64,000 bases of DNA from Frigoriglobus tundricola (lineage in GTDB: Bacteria; Planctomycetota; Planctomycetia; Gemmatales; Gemmataceae): positions 3,100,001 through 3,164,000 of the forward strand of contig NZ_CP053452.2 in assembly GCF_013128195.2 (NCBI RefSeq), written 5' to 3'. Position numbers and translations under genes: made by a program. Every line of letters starts with the position of its first letter. Position 1 is the first letter of the stretch. Shown here piece after piece: positions 63,101 to 64,000 of this stretch. Below the pieces are notes generated by a model. The model worked only from the letters and a program-made list of their open reading frames with translations. It was not told the origin of the DNA and searched no databases.

Positions 63101-64000
63101 CGGAACGGAGACCTGACCGGGGCCGAGGCCGCGTACCGGAAGGCCATCGAGATCGACCCGAAGTACGCCACCGCCCACAACAACCTCGGAATCCTCCTTG
63201 AGAAGAGCGGAAACCTGACCGGGGCCGAGGCCGCGTTCCGGAAGGCCATCGAGATCGACCCGAAGGACGCCGCGCCCCACAACAACCTCGGAAGCCTCCT
63301 TCGGCGGAACGGAGACCTGACCGGGGCCGAGGCCGCGTTCCGGAAGGCCATCGAGATCGACCCGAAGTACGCCGCGCCCCACAACAACCTCGGAAGCCTC
63401 CTTGAGCGGAGCGGAGACCTGACCGGGGCCGAGGCCGCGTTCCGGAAGGCCATCGAGATCGACCCGAAGGACGCCACCGCCCACAGCAACCTCGGGATCA
63501 CCCTTCAGCAGAGCGGAAACCTGACCGGGGCCGAGGCCGCGTTCCGGAAGGCCATCGAGATCAACATGAACAATGCTGAATACCGCCGCATGCTTGAAAG
63601 GGTAAAGCGGTGGCGCGCAGCGCTGCCTCGGCTCGCCCCGGTGGTTGACGGGGCAGACCCGGCAGATGCGACTGAAGCCCTTGCCCTTGCCAATCTTTGT
63701 GGTCAACCGTTCCAGAAGCGATACGCTCTTGCGGTCCAACTGTACCGCAAGGCGTTCGAACTAGATCCCACCCGAGCAGACGACTTAGTTTGGGCGCACC
63801 GCTACAACGCCGCTTGTTATGCCGCTCGGGCAGGGTGTGGGGACGGAGTAGACGCCCGTACTCTCACACCCGAACAGAAAATCGCAATTCGCGCCCAGGC
63901 TCTCGCGTGGCTGCAAGCCGATCTGGCCCTGAGGCGACGACAAGCCGAAAATGGAGGCAAAGACCGTACAGAATTTTTCGCCAAACTGTCCCACTGGCTA
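60164..64000 (+). CDS. Ser/Thr protein kinase with C-terminal TPR array (3' partial)
   Basis: The frame is open from ATG 60164 (GGAG at 60153; ATG 60161 is the alternative) to the window end, at least 1,279 residues. An N-terminal ~125-residue domain (FLACWRTGDRRPVESFLRDRP) is typical of planctomycete kinases. The kinase domain has the P loop LGRGAMGVVYKA, VALKVI lysine, catalytic HRDLKPANVL, DFGLAK and APE (MAPEQI). A membrane segment (VALMVAATLLIVMIGIGGW) follows, then a TPR array and a tail reading on past the edge. All catalytic residues are intact. The kinase acts in the cytoplasm, and the TPRs lie outside. Confidence 0.92.
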   Translation, partial: MEPALATTPDPAEEFLACWRTGDRRPVESFLRDRPDLAANLDEVGILVGIEIQARLERKESPSLDEYLVRFPKCTDAVRWAFVVAPSAHARGHVPADPRYLDNKLNESDSSYGKSSDHTVVDEPARRIPGYEILTELGRGAMGVVYKARQINLNRTVALKVILAGGHAGREVQTRFVREAEAVAALDHSGVVQVHDFGTVGGLPYIALEYCTGGTLAARLAGSPLPTRDAAILVEKLTRAVATAHERGIFHRDLKPANVLIAGDGTPKVADFGLAKVVGSDDGATGTGAPIGTPPYMAPEQIRDAKSVGPAADIYGLGAVLYECLTGRPPFRGATVADTFDQVLARPPVAPAQLNPAVPRDLEAVCLKCLEKAPHQRYITAALLAEDLGRFLAGRPTVARPRGIIGRAWRWCVRRPYDVALMVAATLLIVMIGIGGWRVQTTRADRDRRTNDLDRVLDEAEEKLDALRKLPPPVAGQTRDRGGVEATLRKAEGLLAGLPAAPERATRLASLQAALDHESLTDVVVADLRRVRLLTVRSVKGHRIPTTRRSEEYALAFMRLGINPVDSEAAADIVSASSAPTELVSALDDWLLATTLTKKVVHQVPLQKLLDLLTRVDQDPLRREIRTALASADAGRLLELARHPEVIGARPETVCLVASSLVSQGRLEDSIALLRRAHANHQTDILINFKLADYLTDLKKPRNDEALPHYMAALSGWPTNSLIATEMSRCYRMLADKSDDRRDEFRDRASRLTDFAIKLDPENVEALCALAELYDSGGKTEIAEQTVRRALQIDPRSTRSYKLLAVLLNDCQKFAEAESEARAGIAISPAISSLWQVLGDALRGQKQYSAAEAACREAVRLNPNESDNWYSLALVLSDSDKNDEAEKAIRESIRLSPGQGCDHDLLGTILCDLGRLDESVTEYQRAIDLEPTEATYYCNLGQTREQQGRLDKAEVAYRKAIEIDPKYAAPHNNLGILLRRNGDLTGAEAAYRKAIEIDPKYATAHNNLGILLEKSGNLTGAEAAFRKAIEIDPKDAAPHNNLGSLLRRNGDLTGAEAAFRKAIEIDPKYAAPHNNLGSLLERSGDLTGAEAAFRKAIEIDPKDATAHSNLGITLQQSGNLTGAEAAFRKAIEINMNNAEYRRMLERVKRWRAALPRLAPVVDGADPADATEALALANLCGQPFQKRYALAVQLYRKAFELDPTRADDLVWAHRYNAACYAARAGCGDGVDARTLTPEQKIAIRAQALAWLQADLALRRRQAENGGKDRTEFFAKLSHWL
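63028..63570 (+). repeat. Tandem 102-bp repeats encoding TPRs
   Basis: GGAAGGCCATCGAGATC recurs at 63036, 63138, 63240, 63342, 63444 and 63546, exactly every 102 bases (34 residues, one TPR). Units are nearly identical in DNA, differing mainly at the codons for TYR/ASP and ARG/LYS. This shows recent expansion; the copy number may vary between strains. Confidence 0.93.

Noticed and set aside
63028-63570. Regular 102-bp repeats as a satellite or CRISPR array
   Set aside because: They lie in frame in a kinase gene and encode 34-residue TPRs.

Overview
The window is chromosomal DNA of a GC-rich planctomycete, most likely a Gemmata-type member of the Gemmataceae. The evidence is a PVC-type HEAT/cytochrome c protein at the left edge, a TIGR02996-domain gene at 6.7 kb, an ECF sigma factor paired with a Ser/Thr kinase carrying TPRs at the right edge, a nusA-infB-DUF503-rbfA translation cluster, and many long intergenic inverted repeats of the kind common in these genomes.

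Layout. 0-20.6 kb: mixed housekeeping and accessory genes: YggS, HIT, RNase HII-like protein, WD40, TIGR02996, MATE, two ArsR regulators, tRNA-His, TlpA-like thioredoxin, PabB, a secreted BSP-type metallopeptidase, cytochrome P450, a TPR membrane protein, a helix-hairpin-helix protein and a YdjM-like membrane protein. 21.2-28.3 kb: nusA, infB (its proline/glycine-rich linker is broken by apparent frameshifts), DUF503, rbfA and an endonuclease III homologue. 29-37.7 kb: an alpha-oxoamine synthase, an SMR exporter, a three-gene MBOAT/SGNH-type O-acylation cassette, and a DevA-like ATPase fused to a cyclic-nucleotide-binding domain with its DevC-like permease. 38-42.7 kb: a frameshifted exported protein, a histidine kinase, uracil-DNA glycosylase and tRNA-Arg(CCG).

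42.7-57.5 kb is a foreign, lower-GC island. It has a plasmid-type replication module (two DnaA boxes, an AT-rich stretch, four iterons spaced 22-24 bp, and a RepA-family initiator) and a tyrosine integrase at the far end. Between two 127-bp direct repeats (45.1 and 55.8 kb) lies a defence cargo. One part is a MORC/GHKL ATPase + DNA methyltransferase + Bpu10I-type endonuclease module. The other is a leftward operon of HTH regulator, two ThsB-like TIR proteins, a caspase-like protease, a SLOG-like nucleotide-sensing protein and an unknown last gene split by an IS3-family element. TIR + caspase recalls type IV Thoeris. The separate SLOG protein and the unknown last gene may make this a new variant, and it is the best candidate for an undescribed system here.

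57.8-64 kb returns to host-type genes: a Tat-exported Cys-rich protein, an ECF sigma factor, an exported TPR protein and a large Ser/Thr kinase with near-identical 102-bp TPR-coding repeats that runs off the right edge. Many long antisense reading frames mirror real genes because of the high-GC third positions; these are left out.
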